This document shows positions 63,075 to 64,000 of a stretch of 64,000 nt of DNA, one piece after another. The notes under the pieces were generated by a model. It did no database searches, was not told the DNA's origin, and was given only the letters and a program-made list of their open reading frames with translations. Within the stretch, counting starts at the first letter, position 1. Each line of letters opens with the position of its first letter. Origin of the DNA: Candidatus Aminicenantota bacterium (GTDB taxonomy: Bacteria > Acidobacteriota > Aminicenantia > S016-38). The stretch covers positions 122,001 through 186,000 of the forward strand of contig JAMOUJ010000003.1 in NCBI GenBank assembly GCA_027068075.1, written 5' to 3'. Both the position numbers and the translations under genes were made by a program.

Positions 63075-63614
63075 TTATAACTTTTCAACCTGCGAAAAAT
63101 TAAGTTCCACAGGGGTCTGCCTTCCGAATATGGAGACCATAACCTTCAGGGTTTGTTTCACCGGATCCACCTCCTCCACCGTCCCCGTAAAATTGTAAAA
63201 GGGCCCATCAATTATCTTCACCGCATCTCCCTTCTGGAAGGTCTGTTTGTGCTTGGGCTTATCCTTGCTCTTGGTCATCCGATCCTTTATTTTCTCCACC
63301 TCTTCGTCGGGGATGGGCTTCGGCTTGGTGCGGGTTCCCAGGAACCCTGAAACCCTGGGTGTGGTCCTCACCACGAACCAAACCTTGTCCCCAACCTCTT
63401 CATCGTCCAGGTCCAGTTGAAGAAAAACATAGCCGGGATAGGGATTTTTGGTGGCCAGGTTTTTCTTTCCCTCTTTTATTTCAATCACCGTCTCCTTGGG
63501 GATCACCACCTCCCCCAGTTTATCCTCCAGACCTTCCTTTTCCAGCCTCTGGCGGATCTGAGCCACCACCAGTTCTTCGTATCCGGTGTATGTGTGGATT
63601 ATGTACCACTTCAT
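63075..63614 (-). CDS. nusG: Transcription factor NusG
   Basis: 179 residues. NGN domain with [20 protein letters not shown] and [15 protein letters not shown], the family motif [20 protein letters not shown], and a C-terminal KOW domain ([20 protein letters not shown]). It binds RNA polymerase and couples transcription to translation or Rho. secE precedes it by 7 bp and rplK follows by 11 bp. Confidence 0.97.
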   Translation of the reverse strand: MKWYIIHTYTGYEELVVAQIRQRLEKEGLEDKLGEVVIPKETVIEIKEGKKNLATKNPYPGYVFLQLDLDDEEVGDKVWFVVRTTPRVSGFLGTRTKPKPIPDEEVEKIKDRMTKSKDKPKHKQTFQKGDAVKIIDGPFYNFTGTVEEVDPVKQTLKVMVSIFGRQTPVELNFSQVEKL

Positions 63615-63621
63615 ATCGGGT

Positions 63622-63897
63622 TTATCCTCCCACTGCCCTTCTTATTCCCTCAATGATCCATGCGAAAATGACATCCCATATGTAAAGGTAAATGGAGAAG
63701 AAGGCCACCATAATTATGACCACGATGGTGGTGCCCACCACCTCCTTCTTCGTGGGCCAGGTAACCCTCTTGAGTTCAGCCCTAACCTCCCTCAGGAACT
63801 GCTTGGCCCTGGAGGGGAAGGACAAGATTTTGGAGATTTTGGAGGAGGGGGCGGAAGCCAACTCCCTGCCCCCTTTTCTATTCTTCCTTTTTGCCAT
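63622..63897 (-). CDS. secE: Preprotein translocase subunit SecE
   Basis: 91 residues, the short single-helix type. A basic N-terminus precedes QFLREVRAELKRVTWPTKKE, the SecE signature, and one membrane helix (TTIVVIIMVAFFSIYLYIWD). It is a core part of the SecYEG channel. The nusG start lies 7 bp downstream and tRNA-Trp 13 bp upstream, the common tRNA-Trp-secE-nusG arrangement. Confidence 0.95.
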   Translation of the reverse strand: MAKRKNRKGGRELASAPSSKISKILSFPSRAKQFLREVRAELKRVTWPTKKEVVGTTIVVIIMVAFFSIYLYIWDVIFAWIIEGIRRAVGG

Positions 63898-63910
63898 TTT
63901 ATGTTTTCAA

Positions 63911-63984
63911 CAGGCCAGGAGGGACTCGAACCCCCAACCACCGATTTTGGAGACCGGTGCTCTACCAAATTGAGCTACTGGCCT
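63911..63984 (-). tRNA. tRNA-Trp (anticodon CCA)
   Basis: A 74-nt tRNA read on the minus strand: acceptor AGGCCAG paired with CTGGCCT, D-arm GCTCAATTTGGTAGAGC, anticodon loop CTCCAAA and T-arm GGGGGTTCGAGTCCCTC. The discriminator is G and the following bases are TTG, so CCA is not encoded, unlike the Leu and Ser tRNAs here. It lies 13 bp upstream of secE. Confidence 0.96.
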
Positions 63985-64000
63985 GTCTATCTTACCTCCT

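Noticed and set aside
63692-63973. Plus-strand reading frame ending RRDSNPQPPILETGALPN
   Set aside because: It is the antisense of secE and tRNA-Trp; the peptide is a classic tRNA-derived artefact.
63994-64000. AGGAGGT on the minus strand at the right edge
   Set aside because: It looks like a ribosome-binding site but is followed by tRNA-Trp, not by a start codon and reading frame.
1-64000. CRISPR arrays, transposases, phage genes or toxin-antitoxin pairs
   Set aside because: No regularly spaced repeats, transposase motifs, terminal inverted repeats or small toxin pairs were seen; gene content is housekeeping and envelope functions.

Overview
This window is a densely packed bacterial chromosome segment from a Gram-negative-type (diderm) organism: it encodes a type IV pilus secretin (PilQ), several lipoproteins, a predicted outer-membrane beta-barrel and a heptosyltransferase-like GT9 enzyme. 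Tricorn/PD40-type S41 peptidases, a group 3b [NiFe] hydrogenase and, above all, a cysteine-rich insertion in RpoB that I recall from Acidobacteriota point to the Acidobacteriota or a relative such as Aminicenantia, probably thermophilic. This placement is an inference without any database search. No rRNA, CRISPR array, phage or insertion sequence was seen. The longest gene-free stretches are only about 185 bp (25653-25836 and 26077-26259), so there is no gene desert.

Layout. (1) 1-15922, minus strand: one long, tightly overlapping gene string running AMMECR1 - pilM-N-O-P-Q - two lipoproteins - TPR protein - Roadblock/LC7 protein - accB - accC - two secreted proteins (one a diverged family-5 solute-binding protein) - dprA - topA - trmFO (cut by the left edge). 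(2) 16043-21678, plus strand, divergent from it: trxA - trxB - DUF58 - TgpA-like transglutaminase - B3/B4-domain protein - AmmeMemoRadiSam radical-SAM enzyme. (3) 21679-25652, minus: hydB-G-D-A, a cytoplasmic group 3b NAD(P)-linked hydrogenase behind a near-consensus sigma70 promoter. (4) 25755-32868, minus: a DJ-1/PfpI - CtpA - DivIC - MgtC - RdgB - Tricorn string, then a separate RRM gene with a long leader and an intrinsic terminator. (5) 32916-41780: short divergent and convergent units: leuD-dtd-trm112-GT9, a hydroxyacid dehydrogenase, dodecin, YjbQ, a propeller-like protein, trmJ, HU, tRNA-Leu, a sigma54-promoted beta-barrel, an M20 hydrolase and a phosphofructokinase. (6) 41781-46260, minus: TPR lipoprotein - serS - tRNA-Ser - DnaJ/TPR protein. 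(7) 46343-50088, plus: PBP1A with an orphan solute-binding lipoprotein. (8) 50060-63984, minus: tRNA-Trp - secE - nusG - rplK - rplA - rplJ - rplL - rpoB - rpoC - AlkP-superfamily lipoprotein - prfB with the classical +1 programmed frameshift.

How the genes work together. Most of the window is core information processing (transcription, ribosome, tRNA charging and modification, DNA topology, DNA uptake) interleaved with envelope functions (pilus alignment complex and secretin, PBP1A, periplasmic proteases, lipoproteins, FtsB-like protein). Redox functions are thioredoxin/thioredoxin reductase and the H2/NAD(P)H hydrogenase. Genes commonly overlap by 4 or 8 bp, and convergent genes meet with gaps of -29 to +4 bp and no hairpin between them. 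Several promoters sit so close to the start codon that leaderless mRNAs are likely.

The observations most worth following are the two-site zinc-ribbon insertion in RpoB, the sigma54 promoter with an upstream inverted repeat before the beta-barrel gene, and the AMMECR1/radical-SAM pair split between two divergent operons with no Memo gene in view. The Roadblock/TPR/lipoprotein set appended to the pilus cluster is a fourth.
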